Positions 53,601 through 62,786 of a stretch of DNA of 64,000 nt are shown one piece after another. The stretch is taken from assembly GCF_001640805.2 (NCBI RefSeq), contig NC_066856.1, positions 2,985,937-3,049,936 of the forward strand, written 5' to 3'. The translations under genes were made by a program, and so were the position numbers. Below the pieces are notes generated by a model. That model had not been told where the DNA came from, searched no databases, and saw only the letters and a list, made by a program, of their open reading frames with translations. The stretch comes from Lates calcarifer. Lineage: Eukaryota; Chordata; Actinopteri; Centropomidae. Every line of letters starts with the position of its first letter. Position 1 is the first letter of the stretch.

Positions 53601-55515
53601 ATCCTTCACACCACTCGTTCACATCACTGTCATGCTCTTTATGTCATCCAAAGACACTTTGGTTGCACGACTGAAATGCAAGCTGTTACTGCGCAGTGTG
53701 CACATTAAAACGGGAGTGTCAGTGGTCACGGGCAACCATAGAAGCACTGCCTTCAATTAGTGGATCCGGGTTTGAATGTATTTGAATGTGAAGAAAAATG
53801 TTTATATTCCTAAATGTAAGGTATTGCAGAGTATATTCTCTGTTATTGGTACCAAAATTCTACAAAGGACCTGGTTACTGTATTTTCCCTTCTCATTACC
53901 ATTATACAGGTCTCCTCTTTCCTTCTACATACATCATTTCCTCACTGTGGCTCAAAAACAATGTTCTACATCCAACAAAAAGGTATCATGCTCAAGCAGA
54001 GAGGTTCATTCTGTTTTTTAAGTCAACGAGTGTAACACAACCAACTTAACGATTAAGCCAGGACAGAACCTACCTTTGGCTCCTTGGTTGGCGCCTCCTC
54101 CTTGACGCCGGGAACAACTTTAAAGGTAATGGCTCCTTGTGACTGGGCCTGAATATTGGGAAAGACAAGATAGATGCAGCAAGTTAGGTGGAGATAAAGG
54201 GCCCGGAAATAGCAGTCATCTGTCCTTTCAAATATTTCACAAAGCACCTAATCCAATGAAAGTCCTATAATATAAAGCAGTGTTTGATTTTTTTTTTTTT
54301 TAGCAAAGGAAGGGCTACTAGGATTGCATGACTCTGCTTGACAAGGATAGAGTGTGGGGGGTGTGGGAGTAAAAGGCAGATTGTTGAAAGCTATCATCTG
54401 CTTTGGAGGCCTTTCTGTGTGAGAAGGCCTCCAGAGTTTAAGAGGCTCTCTCTTTCCTCTCCAGTTGTCCCTCCTGGCAGAGTCCTGGCCTATGACGGAG
54501 CTTATTTGAGGCCTGCGGCGGAGCCTGCTTGGAGGAACTACTAAGCATCAATCTCATCCAGGGGGACCGTGTGGCTCAATGCATGTGGTCTAAAGGCCAG
54601 GAAAGACTTGTAGAGAAAGGCCAGTGTTTGGTTTTCAGCACAGCGACAGGAGGCACGGGGTCCTGGATGAGTTAGGGGAGGTTTTTGCCATCACAAACAA
54701 GGAATGTTATTTTTGCCAAGGGAGTGGAGCTGAAACACAGGAGAAACCCTTGGACAGCACACACACATACACACACACACACACCACACACACAGGGCTG
54801 AATGCAGTCATACACACAAACAGATGAGGCTTACCAGAATACGAATGATTTCCTCTGGTTTCTTGTCATCCACAGGGATTCCATTGACCTCCTTCAGTTC
54901 ATCCCCAACATGAATCAGTCCTACCACACAGAATCACAAAGTCTGCATATCTATAATCACTCTGATATTCCATTATCCTAATGTCCTCACATAAGTGAGC
55001 TACTGTGTAAAAGTCCAGTGCTTACAAAGCCTGGGGATGTGTACAGTACACCAGATTAATGTTTATCGTCATGGTGGCATTTGAGATGGGAAAAGAGTCA
55101 AAACATTATTGTTGACACATGTGGAAATTTGCCTTTGGCTTCACTGTGGCAGAGCTGAAACAGACTGGACACAATGAATACAAAATCAAACAGAAAACAT
55201 GTGGACAACATAGCAGAGCCTCTCAGTATACTTGTCATTCATGTTCATCTTTACAAAGTGGAAAGGAACAATTTACAGGATGGACCTGGTAAATTCAAGT
55301 GTGTGGTTAATTACTGAATATGTCCCTCACTGGACATGATCTAGAAGTATAGTAAATCACTTTCACACCTGATTGCAGACTGCACACTCACATGGCTGAA
55401 CCCACATAAGAGAGAAAATGGGTTGAAACTGACCGCTTCTGTCGGCTGCCCCTCCTCTCATGATCCTGGCCACGAGGATGGCCCCTGTGTGTTCGTCACG
55501 CCTTATTGTTGCTCC
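14759..55515 (-). CDS. mpp7: mpp7 (MAGUK p55 family member 7), 5'-truncated gene, 11 core exons
   Basis: The joined exons are 55434-55515, 54835-54920, 54074-54148, 51952-52148, 51202-51266, 34905-35075, 29263-29343, 25697-25790, 22864-22972, 21097-21240 and 14759-14938. All introns are GT-AG, and the phases agree to give 427 codons plus stop. Domain order is PDZ (window residues about 1-72), SH3 (82-147), basic HOOK (148-195) and GUK-like (about 215-427). The text matches vertebrate MPP7 as I remember it much better than MPP3, for example in [26 protein letters not shown] and WVPVSW. Known MPP7 is about 576 residues, so roughly 149 N-terminal residues carrying the two L27 domains and the PLG of the PDZ loop are beyond the right edge. 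In the family, MPP7 is a cytoplasmic scaffold at epithelial cell junctions that joins DLG1 and LIN7 through its L27 domains and supports polarity and junction assembly. Whether this is the fish a or b copy cannot be decided here. Confidence 0.95.
18125..18185 (+). repeat. LINE 3'-tail fragment (Rex/L2-like)
   Basis: The phrase TCCCCTTATGGGACTATAAA, after a TA-rich run with TGTATTTATTAG, resembles the ending of fish Rex1/L2-type LINEs (a small CCCC...GGGG hairpin followed by an AATAAAG-like tail). No coding part is present, so it would be a 5'-truncated dead copy. Confidence 0.35.
20574..20606. repeat. CA microsatellite
   Basis: About 16 CA units with one interruption (CATACACACAT) at the right end. 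Confidence 0.9.
20900..20965 (+). repeat. LINE 3'-tail fragment
   Basis: GTAATTTCCTCAAAGGGTTC, then ATTAAACATTCATCTAACTTA, follows the pattern of fish LINE ends (GTAATTTCCC, hairpin, ATCAATAAAG, then short ATCTA-type repeats). Confidence 0.4.
21097..21240 (-). CDS. mpp7: mpp7 coding exon: GUK-like, lid region
   Basis: This exon has 144 nt, 48 codons in phase 0, with acceptor gtttag and donor gtaaga. It encodes [20 protein letters not shown], a strand and helix of the GUK fold, and [14 protein letters not shown] with a charged lid sequence ending in KSFT. The first six residues match vertebrate MPP7 closely. The segment overlaps a meaningless open frame on the other strand. Confidence 0.96.
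21241..22863 (-). other. mpp7: mpp7 intron, 1.6 kb
   Basis: GT-AG intron containing the hAT-like element at 21426-21761. The rest shows no recognised feature. Confidence 0.85.
21426..21761. mobile_element. non-autonomous hAT-like element (MITE), about 336 bp
   Basis: The left end CAGGGATTCCCAGCTGG and right end AAAGGTTGGGAGCCCCTG are imperfect inverted copies with the CAGGG...CCCTG termini of hAT elements. Flanking octamers are acttaatg and gtataatg, sharing five of eight bases, which fits a decayed 8-bp target duplication. There is no transposase inside. Confidence 0.65.
22864..22972 (-). CDS. mpp7: mpp7 coding exon: GUK-like core
   Basis: This exon has 109 nt, one base plus 36 codons, with acceptor cctctcag and donor gtgagt. 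It encodes [19 protein letters not shown] and then [17 protein letters not shown]. The [13 protein letters not shown] block is the best conserved part of MAGUK GUK domains, equivalent to the GMP-binding loop, and CLLDVQP is the core beta strand. Confidence 0.97.
22973..25696 (-). other. mpp7: mpp7 intron, 2.7 kb
   Basis: GT-AG intron. A GC-richer stretch at 24410-24680 leaves a 146-codon open frame on the plus strand, with no recognisable protein and a low-complexity start. Nothing else stands out. Confidence 0.85.
25697..25790 (-). CDS. mpp7: mpp7 coding exon: GUK-like, GMP-site region
   Basis: This exon has 94 nt: two bases, 30 codons, two bases. The acceptor is ctctctcag and the donor gtaggc. 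It encodes [17 protein letters not shown] and then [18 protein letters not shown] corresponds to the TTRxxR segment and GVEYHFIS to the GVDYHFVS motif of guanylate kinases. In MAGUKs this surface has become a phosphoprotein-binding site. It joins the next exon through the lysine codon AA|G. Confidence 0.96.
25791..29262 (-). other. mpp7: mpp7 intron, 3.5 kb
   Basis: GT-AG intron with short purine-rich runs near 26970 and 27670-27760. No exon or repeat family was recognised. Confidence 0.85.
29263..29343 (-). CDS. mpp7: mpp7 coding exon: GUK-like P-loop region
   Basis: This exon has 81 nt, with acceptor gtgtag and donor gtaagt. It encodes [15 protein letters not shown] and then [12 protein letters not shown]. 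The position equivalent to the ATP-binding lysine of true guanylate kinases (GxxGxGK) is leucine here, as in other MPP proteins, so the domain should be catalytically inactive and act in protein binding. Both ends are split codons (G|GA and C|AC). Confidence 0.96.
29740..29770. repeat. poly-T run of 31
   Basis: An uninterrupted T31 tract. It may be the reversed A-tail of a small retroposon, but no element body or target duplication could be recognised next to it. Confidence 0.85.
30040..30090 (+). repeat. LINE 3'-tail fragment
   Basis: TGTAACTTGAATACCCCCTC, then AGTATCAATAAAGTTGATCTT, matches the general form of fish LINE 3' ends (hairpin with C-run, ATCAATAAAG, ATCTTATT). Confidence 0.45.
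33805..33995. promoter_or_regulatory. candidate intronic enhancer with palindromic homeodomain site
   Basis: Within about 190 bp there are GTTAATTGAAAATATTTAC (homeodomain plus forkhead-like), GTGACAGGTG (TALE-like plus E-box-like), a perfect 14-bp palindrome TTGCTAATTAGCAA at 33905-33918 and GGTTAATCAGG. Such dense motifs are usual in conserved developmental enhancers. Conservation cannot be tested here. Confidence 0.3.
34905..35075 (-). CDS. mpp7: mpp7 coding exon: HOOK basic stretch and start of GUK-like domain
   Basis: This exon has 171 nt: two bases, 56 codons, one base. The acceptor is cctccag and the donor gtgagt. It opens with [18 protein letters not shown], the basic HOOK segment that in related MAGUKs binds calmodulin or protein 4.1-type partners. 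It continues through [10 protein letters not shown] and [14 protein letters not shown], a short hinge strand, into RLVVLVG, the first GUK beta strand. The final G is shared with the next exon, which carries the degenerate P-loop. Confidence 0.96.
37715..37768. repeat. CA microsatellites
   Basis: Two close CA runs, the larger being about 12 units at 37745-37768, separated by TTTCTCTCTTG. Confidence 0.85.
39045..39385. repeat. polypurine (GAGGA-type) tract, about 340 bp
   Basis: Nearly all plus-strand bases are G or A, built from imperfect units such as AGGAGAGGAA and GGAGAGGAG with occasional AATCAGG or AATCTGG spacers. It is a degenerate minisatellite. The minus-strand open frames over it are low-complexity artefacts. 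Confidence 0.8.
41664..41692. repeat. GA microsatellite
   Basis: About 14 GA units. They create the serine-leucine runs in minus-strand open frames of this area. Confidence 0.9.
42467..42499 (-). CDS. mpp7: candidate mpp7 HOOK mini-exon C, 33 nt
   Basis: A strong pyrimidine tract (TTCTTTTCTTTCTTTTCTC) precedes acceptor ACACCAG. The 33-nt exon has two bases, ten codons and one base, with donor gtgaga. It encodes [10 protein letters not shown]. Its final G joins CG of the next exon to give alanine, so the product reads FHL-AGFRRSF. From memory, human MPP3 has VAGLRRSFRL at the same place, which suggests that the inclusion form is the ancestral one. Spliced directly to the exon at 51202-51266 the junction codon would be TAG, so it needs microexon A or B in front of it. 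Confidence 0.75.
   Translation of the reverse strand, partial: RTLTIVADST
42500..43417 (-). other. mpp7: spacer intron between candidate microexons B and C
   Basis: A 918-bp segment that would be an intron if both exons are used. It ends in a strong pyrimidine tract before exon C. No repeat was recognised. Confidence 0.5.
43418..43432 (-). CDS. mpp7: candidate mpp7 HOOK microexon B, 15 nt
   Basis: The acceptor context is TTGCTTCTGTTGCACTCACAG, the exon is 15 nt (two bases, four codons, one base), and the donor is gtacta. It would add about five residues, reading A-E-E-I-E after microexon A. Two TGC motifs lie within 20 nt of the 3' splice site. The donor is weak because it lacks the +5 G, which is common in regulated exons but also makes this the least certain of the three. 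Only 111 nt separate it from microexon A, a very short intron for this gene. Confidence 0.6.
43433..43543 (-). other. mpp7: 111-bp spacer intron between candidate microexons A and B
   Basis: A very short intron with donor gtaggt followed by a pyrimidine-rich run (TGTCTTTTCTTATTTTCTC), ending with two TGC motifs and CACAG. The shortness suggests coordinated use of A and B. Confidence 0.5.
43544..43564 (-). CDS. mpp7: candidate mpp7 HOOK microexon A, 21 nt
   Basis: The order on the minus strand is a pyrimidine-rich run with TTTTGCTTTTCTAAG, a 21-nt segment, then donor gtaggt. The segment is two bases, six codons and one base, so it is phase 1 at both ends like the HOOK junction it interrupts. 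After the upstream exon (ending T) it reads TAC then DVAVEF, with no stop. A TGC lies 9 nt before the acceptor AG, the position typical of SRRM4-regulated neural microexons. It is too short to be seen as an ORF. The support is the splice sites, the frame, and its grouping with two further in-phase mini-exons 0.1-1.1 kb downstream. There is no transcript evidence. Confidence 0.7.
47481..47502. repeat. GA microsatellite
   Basis: Eleven GA units in a GC-richer segment. Confidence 0.9.
49003..49592. mobile_element. AT-rich fold-back element (MITE-like), about 590 bp
   Basis: The left arm 49006-49036 (GGACCACAAGTGTC...AATAGTAATAAA) and right arm 49560-49590 are inverted copies, with about 27 of 31 bases pairing. 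Weaker pairing continues inward (TTAATTAA followed by CTAATT on both sides). The middle is very AT-rich and non-coding. The family is not recognised and no clear target duplication was found. Confidence 0.6.
51202..51266 (-). CDS. mpp7: mpp7 coding exon: start of HOOK linker
   Basis: This exon has 65 nt: one base, 21 codons, one base. The acceptor is cttccag and the donor gtaagc. It encodes [15 protein letters not shown] and then RTSSKRS, a strongly basic linker between SH3 and GUK. The last base, T, is the first base of a split codon. Joined directly to the exon at 34905-35075 (CG...) it gives TCG, serine, as in the short form of vertebrate MPP7. The intron that follows is the longest inside the gene (16.1 kb) and contains the three candidate microexons. 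Confidence 0.92.
51267..51951 (-). other. mpp7: mpp7 intron, 685 bp
   Basis: GT-AG intron with GA-rich and CT-rich runs and a GC-richer part at 51600-51720. No feature recognised. Confidence 0.85.
51952..52148 (-). CDS. mpp7: mpp7 coding exon: complete SH3 domain
   Basis: This is the largest exon, 197 nt, 65 codons plus two bases, with acceptor tgtccag and donor gtaaga. It carries a whole SH3 domain: ALFDY near the start, [29 protein letters not shown] and [12 protein letters not shown]. In MAGUK proteins this SH3 packs against the GUK domain rather than acting as a simple proline-peptide binder. The long PCKEAGL insertion in the RT-loop region is a p55-family trait. The exon ends in the split arginine codon AG|G. 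Confidence 0.97.
52149..54073 (-). other. mpp7: mpp7 intron, 1.9 kb
   Basis: GT-AG intron between the PDZ-SH3 linker exon and the SH3 exon. No repeat or exon recognised. Confidence 0.85.
54074..54148 (-). CDS. mpp7: mpp7 coding exon: end of PDZ and PDZ-SH3 linker
   Basis: This exon has 75 nt, exactly 25 codons in phase 0, with acceptor attcag and donor gtaggt. The product starts [14 protein letters not shown], which is the last PDZ beta strand, and continues into an acidic and lysine-rich linker ([10 protein letters not shown]). The next exon starts the SH3 domain with VFVKALFDY, the usual order in MPP7. Confidence 0.95.
54149..54834 (-). other. mpp7: mpp7 intron, 686 bp
   Basis: GT-AG intron with a T12 run near 54290 and a CA microsatellite near its upstream end. 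Confidence 0.85.
54760..54796. repeat. interrupted CA microsatellite
   Basis: CA repeats with CATAC and ACCAC interruptions, about 40 nt from the donor site of the PDZ middle exon. Confidence 0.85.
54835..54920 (-). CDS. mpp7: mpp7 coding exon: PDZ domain, middle part
   Basis: This exon has 86 nt, two bases plus 28 codons, with acceptor gtag and donor gtaagc. It encodes [14 protein letters not shown] followed by [15 protein letters not shown]. The LIHVGDEL and EVNG motifs are the conserved PDZ strand before the second helix, and [10 protein letters not shown] is that helix, which lines the peptide-binding groove. It is in frame on both sides. A CA microsatellite sits just downstream in the intron at 54760-54796. 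Confidence 0.95.
54921..55433 (-). other. mpp7: mpp7 intron, 513 bp
   Basis: GT-AG intron within the PDZ coding part, with no recognised feature. Confidence 0.85.
55434..55515 (-). CDS. mpp7: mpp7 coding exon: PDZ domain, first part visible
   Basis: This exon has 82 nt, 27 codons plus one base, between acceptor ttgtag and donor gtcagt. It begins [17 protein letters not shown] and ends in GGAADRS. This is the second and third strand region of a PDZ domain; the GATI segment directly follows the carboxylate-binding PLG, which must lie on the exon to the right. The GGAADRSG turn is typical of the MPP family. It is the most 5' exon I can find in the window. The donor has C at +3, so it is not a perfect consensus, but the frame continues cleanly into the next exon through a split glycine codon (G|GA). 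Confidence 0.95.
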
Positions 55516-55992
55516 CTACAATGGAAGAAAAGAGGAAAATTAAAATTGCATGCCAAATGATTACAGCCCAAAATCAAAGTAAGGGGTATCTGGTTGAAAT
55601 TCAAGGACTTGAACTGTACACAGGAAGCGTATTGTTACCAAAATGGCTGATTTAAACTGATACTGAACTTTTTCTTTTAAATAACAAATAGAACAAATAC
55701 ATGGTGTCTTATTTACAGACAGTTCTGTTCACTTGCTACCCTATTCTTTGAAAATAATGATCTTTGCACCTTCCATTGTATGTCTGACATATGTTTGGAA
55801 AACAAGGGCTTAATACTTGCTAAGTACGGCTGACCAGTACTTGACACAGACCACCACTGACACTAAACCTGACACTAAACCTTAGTGGAATGGCATTTCC
55901 ATTTTCTTGCTATAATATATATGCTTCTGAGGCAGGTTGTTGTGGTGGTACATAACATAGTGAGGGATCATTTTAAACTGTAAACCAATGCA

Positions 55993-55996
55993 AATA

Positions 55997-56035
<39 letters not shown>
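55993..56035. repeat. TA microsatellite
   Basis: About 20 TA units with one GTGTA interruption near the left end. Confidence 0.9.
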
Positions 56036-56039
<4 letters not shown>

Positions 56040-57315
56040 GATGAAAGGTGGTTTCATCTCATTACACCTTTACAACAAAATTTTGATTCAAAGAAAAAAA
56101 TGACAGATCAACAATAATATGAGCAAGTGAAATAATGCAACAACTGCACACTGAATGAAAGGATGGGTTGACTGTTGTGTCAATCACTGTCGCTGCAGTG
56201 ATAGTGGCAGAGGATATCAATCTTTACAAAAAGAGCAAGACGGAGAGCATGAAGGGTCAAGCGGGTACAAAGTAGTAAACTCAAAACACACATATAAACA
56301 CAGACAGTTGCTCAAGCCTCCTTTATGGGCTTGGTGCTCAGCCAAAAAGACACACGGAGAAGAGAATAGTGTTTCAATTTCCTTATTTGAAATGACGGTG
56401 TTCAGTGGTGATGCATTTACCAGTAAACCCAAATAGCCTTTTCTCTTCACTATAAAACAATAGGCTTAATGGGTGCCAACCTGTCACAGCCCTCCTACAA
56501 ACACCATTTAGGCACCAGCCTGGCTGGGATTTAAGATGAAATAGGAGAACAAACTGCAACTTAACACAAGTGTCATCCTCACTTGAGCCTGACGACCCGA
56601 ACCAGACAGATGCGTCGTCTAGTCGACACGTAGTTAGTCGTGGATGAAACTCATCCTTCCACCCTTTCCTAGCTGCGATTCCCATCATCCCTGAAGATTG
56701 TTTTTATTTCTGTTGCAAAAAAAAAAAGGGACAGGGTGGGAGCCTCCCTCACCTCGCTCACCAGCCGTGCTTTATTTCAGCTGTCCCAACCCATTGCCGC
56801 CTAGGTCGACTGCTGGAGTGCAACAATACGGCCCTTGGGTCTGTGATATTTTCCTGTTTGCCTTCCTCTGACAGGTCTGAAGTACTTCTGGCTACTACCA
56901 TCAATGGGAAGCACAGGAGGAGATATCAAAACAACCTCCTCAAAGACCAAAGGAGCCTGGTTTGTGCCACTTCACCAATCTATTAGCATGTCATCTTGGT
57001 TATTTACACGACCTATTCACACCTAATGGTTTTCCTCCTAGATAATGGTTTCCTCAAGGCCTTTGAGGTGGGTGTAGAGATGGAAACAAGGAAAGACATC
57101 AGGATAAGACAGTGTCTGTAGAGAGTTGTGGATCTAATAGAATAATTGGGATAATTAAGGAGACCCGAGAGGTTGCAGTAGGAGAGAAATCAGTGGAGCA
57201 GGTCAGCAAGAGGGCAAGGCACCGTCAGACCCCCATGTCAGGGTCACATATAACCCCAGCAGTGTGACTTAAAGCAGCTGTCTGTGATGCAATAGCCCCA
57301 AGACAGACAGAGAGG

Positions 57316-57321
<6 letters not shown>

Positions 57322-57352
<31 letters not shown>
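57322..57352. repeat. GT microsatellite
   Basis: About 15 uninterrupted GT units. Confidence 0.9.
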
Positions 57353-57353
<1 letters not shown>

Positions 57354-58168
57354 TGAAAGAATAGAGCGCTGCAGGGAAAGAGACAGACTGTGACAGACAA
57401 CAGGGTGAGATGGGGAGTTTGTAGGAAATCTCCCAGGACTATTCAGACATGTGGTCATTAACTTTCTCTCTTTACTTTTTCTTTCTGTCTCTCCTTCTTC
57501 CAACTGGCTGATAGCCAGTGGTATGATGGATGTTTTTATTGTGTCCCCTGGGGTCCCTGGTGGCTGGTGGCAGTCTAAAGGCTAACTAAACAGCAGAGAA
57601 GCAGCCTTGGACTCAAAGTCTGTAATGACAATGGGCTGCACAAACTCCACAGACGTACTCTACACCACATGTCTATGCCTATCTATGGAATCTGCTCACA
57701 TATGGTGTGTAGATATAAATCGTGTTTTGACACATGTGGCTTAAATCACATGTTGAAACCCTGATGCCATTTAGAAAACCCACTTTTACGACTTTTATTG
57801 CAAGTGGCAATGGTGATTATAGAGCAGCACATTTAGCATGCAAACACGAAAAGGATGGGGTCATGAACCCACATCTTTGGGAAGTGAGTGGACCATTTTA
57901 TCCCCTATCAAACCACCATGCTTTATGTGTTAAAACACATAAAGCAGGGTGCTTTTTAGTAGAGAAACAAACACACAAAAACACAATCAGTGGACAAATT
58001 TGCTCATGCTCGTTTTCCCTTTACACCTCACTAACTCTCTGCAGGACTTATTTGAAGCTGCAGTCATTTTAAAGCATTTATACTTTGTGATTCTCATCTG
58101 ACCCACTGCCCTCAAACGTGATGGGTCCACATAGGCCAGCCAAGCCGGCAGCAAGGGAGCATGGGGAT

Positions 58169-58199
58169 TTATGAAGGGAGGGGGAACCTCCCTTCATAA
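58169..58199. repeat. perfect 13-bp inverted repeat with 5-nt loop
   Basis: TTATGAAGGGAGG and its exact reverse complement CCTCCCTTCATAA are separated by GGGAA. The hairpin is too short for a microRNA precursor and lies in an intron. Confidence 0.8.
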
Positions 58200-60519
58200 T
58201 CTGGCCAGCCCCAGCCTGAACTCAACACCGGTACGGTAGCCAAATGAGCTCTGTCTGATAAGAAAGGCTGGGGAGGCCAAAACGCTCCAGTGGCAACATG
58301 AGCGCGCCAAACTGGAGGGTAAGTGGAGGAGCAGAGGAGAGTCAGGGCTGACAAGTTGACTGGGAGGGAGGTAAAAGAGGGAGACTGCGGGTACATGAGT
58401 GAAGATTTGGGTTGAAAGTGAGAGCAGCTGTGGGTGAGTGACATATATTAACATAGAAACATATATTCTAATCATCGAAAAATGATAGAATGCAAGAAAA
58501 AAAGAAGGGAGAGATAGTGAAAGCAACAAAAAAAGAGAAAGGGATATAGATTTTAAAAAAAAAACAACAACTTGGCATTTTTTGGAGAGAGGTTTTCACT
58601 GGAGCTAATATCCAACTCAGCGACTCCTTTATCCTTGCATTACATACATTGGTTTTTCAGTGCCAAAAATGAAAACAGTAATACTGTACTTCAGATAATC
58701 ATTTCACCTCACTGGTGAGATTATTGACTTAGAGAAAGATCTTAAGTCTATCAAATACCTCATAACAATATTTTTGTGGTTTCGCAGTAACTTAGTTTCA
58801 GACAGTGTCTTAGCTTTCTCAAGGCTGAAACATGCTTCCCTGCCTTGACATTTGCATGGCCGCTTCTTTTATGCATACATAAAACTCACATAAAACAACA
58901 CCTCACATACTGACATTTTTTTTTCGTCATTCCCAAGTACTGTATAACTCCATTTCCCTGATCCTTGATTATTTCACACTTCTCCTTCCACCTCATTACA
59001 ATCTACAGTCCACCTTCAGTCTCTCAATCCTCCAGAGGTATAACAGTCTCTCCTGGAGGCCTGACGAATGCCTTGGAAGCACTGAGAGGCAGCTGGAACG
59101 AAGGGGGCAAATCCAACCTCCTGAACTCAGCATCACCTTCCCCTGTGCCTTGATACCCTATGGGTGCTATCATCAGAATTCAGCCTTGCATGACCACTAA
59201 TGAGGAGTCCCTGCTCTGTTAAACAAATACATAAACAGTCAGGCTAGAACCTAAATAAGCTGCATAACGTGTGTGGGGGGCATACATAAGGAAGAAACAA
59301 AGTAAAGTAAGACCCTCAAGCACCAAGATGGGCTTCCTGCTGTAGCAGCTACGCATTAGCACAAGGTTTACACTGAGCCTTCAACGCCTACTGGCACATG
59401 GAAGCCATTTCAGACTTTTCCTTGTGCATGGAAACAGTGCAGGAAGTCAGAAGGGGAATGTCTATGTCTGTCAAAGCACATACACGCATGAGTGACAGCA
59501 TGTGTAGGTGTGTTTTTGTGTGCATGCAAGCGTGTCTGCGTGTGTGTTTCTATGAGAGCGTAGCCGTGGGCTTCTACCTGAAGTCAGGCCAAACAGACCT
59601 GAGAGAAACCTCAAAAGACTGGATGATTGATGCTGGACAGTCACTAAACCTGATGAATGGGCTATGCTATGTTAGCAATTAGAGACAAGGCGCCACTTAA
59701 CCATCAAGTGGCTCAACTACACTATTTGTACGGAAAAAGATAGCATGGTGTGTGCACAAGTTGGTAAAAAAAAACTCTTTCAAATGTTGCTGGGGACTGA
59801 TTTTCTCTTCCTGTTGTCAACCACTGCTGCAGTTCACCCTCTAGATGAGCACAAAAGAGCAAGTCTCTCCAGAAATTATACACTGAAGGGCAGAAAGCAC
59901 AGAAATACACAGTCAAAAATAGAGACGGGAGGGGGGTCATCTTGGACTGAGGAGGGCCGTCTAGCTGTGGTCAATTAGTCATCAGTAAGGCGATCCGAAG
60001 CCTCCACTCCTAACGTGATCAGCTCCATATGCAGCCACTGCTCCTAGCGCTATTCCTCAATTTCTAACACATAAATGCCTCTGATTGTTATTGTTGGGCT
60101 GGCCCAAATGCAACGGCTTAGTTTCTGCTGTGTGATGAGGAGAACTAGAGTGATGCTTGTCCATATCAAGCCATCACCCCTCCCTGCACAAGCACTGGAG
60201 CACACATGCTGACATGGCAGCCACATTAAGTATGTGATGACAAATGGCTCACACCTCATACAGTGCAGAAAAAAAGAGAGAATAGGGACTGAAATTTGGA
60301 TCCCCTCCTGTATGAGAGTGTGTGTTTATTAGAGAGAATGGAATGGAGGCAAGATTGTCCAGGGAACTGTCAGCGCACAGTAGTGCCATGAAACTTCAGC
60401 AGATAAGAGGAGTAAGACAAGCTGAATCTTGGATGTCTCATCATGTTAGCTTGGCTGGGATTGGACACAATGAGATTCTGGCAAGCTAAGTCTTTATGGG
60501 GCAATTAGAGTGCCCTTTG

Positions 60520-60640
60520 GCTGATGGAATGGATGGATGGCTGGATGACATGATGGAAGCTGGCTGGCTTGTACTATGGTTGTATGGATGACGAGAGGGC
60601 TGGCTAGTTGTCTTGGCTTGGCTCATCATAAGTCTCGGGG
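60520..60640. repeat. degenerate GGAT/GGCT short repeats
   Basis: Repeated ATGGATGG, GGCTGGATG, GCTGGCTGG and GGCTTGG motifs without a fixed period, probably a decayed minisatellite. Confidence 0.5.
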
Positions 60641-62751
60641 TCTAGGGCAGGCTATGTGTGGCCTGTCTAGTAAGCAACACAGTGGGACAAAAGGATCCTT
60701 GGATCTCTTTACCTTAGCCGTGGCCACAACTAAAGCCACTCCACTATTTCTAACACACCAGGGAAAAAAAGCACGTTGCTCCATTTCAAACACACAGCCC
60801 TCGCTCCGTAACGACCACTCAAAACATCGCCCCGTGAACCGAACCAAACGCTGTGGCATTTGACAAACATTATTTCTCCCTCCAAATTGAGAGCGACAAG
60901 GGAAAACAAACACAAGCGGCTCGGGCAGAGAGGCCGACGTGTTTTGACATGATGTCACTTAACAGCAAAAGTGTAACAGCGACAATAAACTCCTGCTGAC
61001 TGCTGTGTTGACTGGTATGTTTAGAGGTATAAATACAAGTGTAGTGGAAACACATGCTGGCATTCTTCACACCAGATGTCGACCATGGAAAAACCAAATA
61101 CAAAGTGGGAATGGGCCTCCTGGACATTAAAATACAATTACCTCCAATCATATCTGGTGTTGGAGTGTGTCATTTCATCTTACCTCACTGAGATGGCATA
61201 GAGCCCCCCACACATAACACGCATGACCGTTCCACACACTGAGCCCAGCATATTTATGAGTTATAACATACTTCCTCAATGCTACAGATTCTGGTGCCGC
61301 TCAGAAAGAGTAAAATCATGTAATATTATGTATTCGCTCATGATCAGAAAATCCATTTGGTGTTACGGTCACCTATAAAGATTAATACAGCACTGTAAAG
61401 AATTAGCAGGAGCCCAGATGAAAATCTACATTATTGTTGCAAAGAGGAAGAAAAAAAGAAAGAAGCCGGAGAGCAGTGAAAGGTACTTGAGGTTTTATGT
61501 CAAATGATTTTTCTAGCTGATGCAACAGAGCTGCTGCTGCAGGCCAGTCCCCTTTGGGTGACCTGTTGCATGCCTTTCCACCTGTTTTATTAAATCACTT
61601 GTGATTGCAACTAATAAAAGCTACTCCCCCCACCCTACCCATTCTCCCTCATTCCTATTCTCCCTCTCAGACTAAACCAGGCTCTGGTTTCCCTTTTTAT
61701 TTCCTTAACCTCGATCTTGACCTACCAGTCGTAATTAACAAGTATACTGAGAAAAAGGAAAATTGCGGGTCATTATTATGATAATTATGGCAAGCGGGAG
61801 GGATTCCAGGAGAAGCTGCCAGGTAGTGTAATGCAGAGGACCATCTGATGGCTTACCTTCATTTGTCTTCCTCCACCCTCTCTTTCCTTTTCCTCCCCTG
61901 CCTCTTTAAACCTTAATGTTAGAACAAGTCATTACCCTGTTGCTATGAAAACACACTTAGCAGCCCACCTCAGTACTTCAGACAGGTGCCGGTGAATTTG
62001 GGTGTGTGAATCTCTGTGTAAATGTGTGGCGATCTCTCCAAATGTGTGTATTTGTTTCCATCCTGTCCACGTGAATCACCATGTAGACTAAGTGGAATCG
62101 CCGTCTCTTCTCTGGACAGCTGGACAGTGCCAGATATTTAGTCATGATGTACTGTGTGTGTGTGTTTCTTGTCTGAGAGCCCTGCATGAGCTGTATGAGA
62201 GCATACAAAGAGACAGTTGTGTCACGGGGAGAGGTCTATCTCTGCTCTGGGATTGTTTAGCGTTTTCCCTGTCGTTATCCCGAGCAAAGAAAACACCACT
62301 TTCACATGTCACTTTTCATTTCCAAAGTAGGCTGAGAAGCAGGGCCGCTGAGGAGCACCCGGCCCCACGGGCAACAATGCCCACATTCAGCTCCAGCTCT
62401 CTGGCTCTCAGAACGCAGAGCGGAAAAGAGCAGGAGCGTCGAGATGTGTGTCCACGTTTATGATTACACATGATGGGAAGAAGACGTTTTATTTAAGAGG
62501 GCCATGAGATTAGGATCTGGGAATGCCTCAGATGTGGCTTTGGAAGCAGTGCATGTTTTCACATTCACAACTCAACAGGCTGCAAGGGTGGTGTAACAGC
62601 CACTGGACTTGAGTTCCGTAGAAGCACACATGCAAGAACAAACACAGAGACTTTTCCATGTCTGCTTCATGCAATATTGTCTTTTTCAAATTCCTTTCTT
62701 TGTTACATTTTTTTTAATCATGATGCGATTATCCATATCATCTATGGCCAA

Positions 62752-62786
62752 AACACACACACATACACATGCACACACACACACAC
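62752..62786. repeat. interrupted CA microsatellite
   Basis: CA units with CATAC and CATGC interruptions. Confidence 0.85.
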
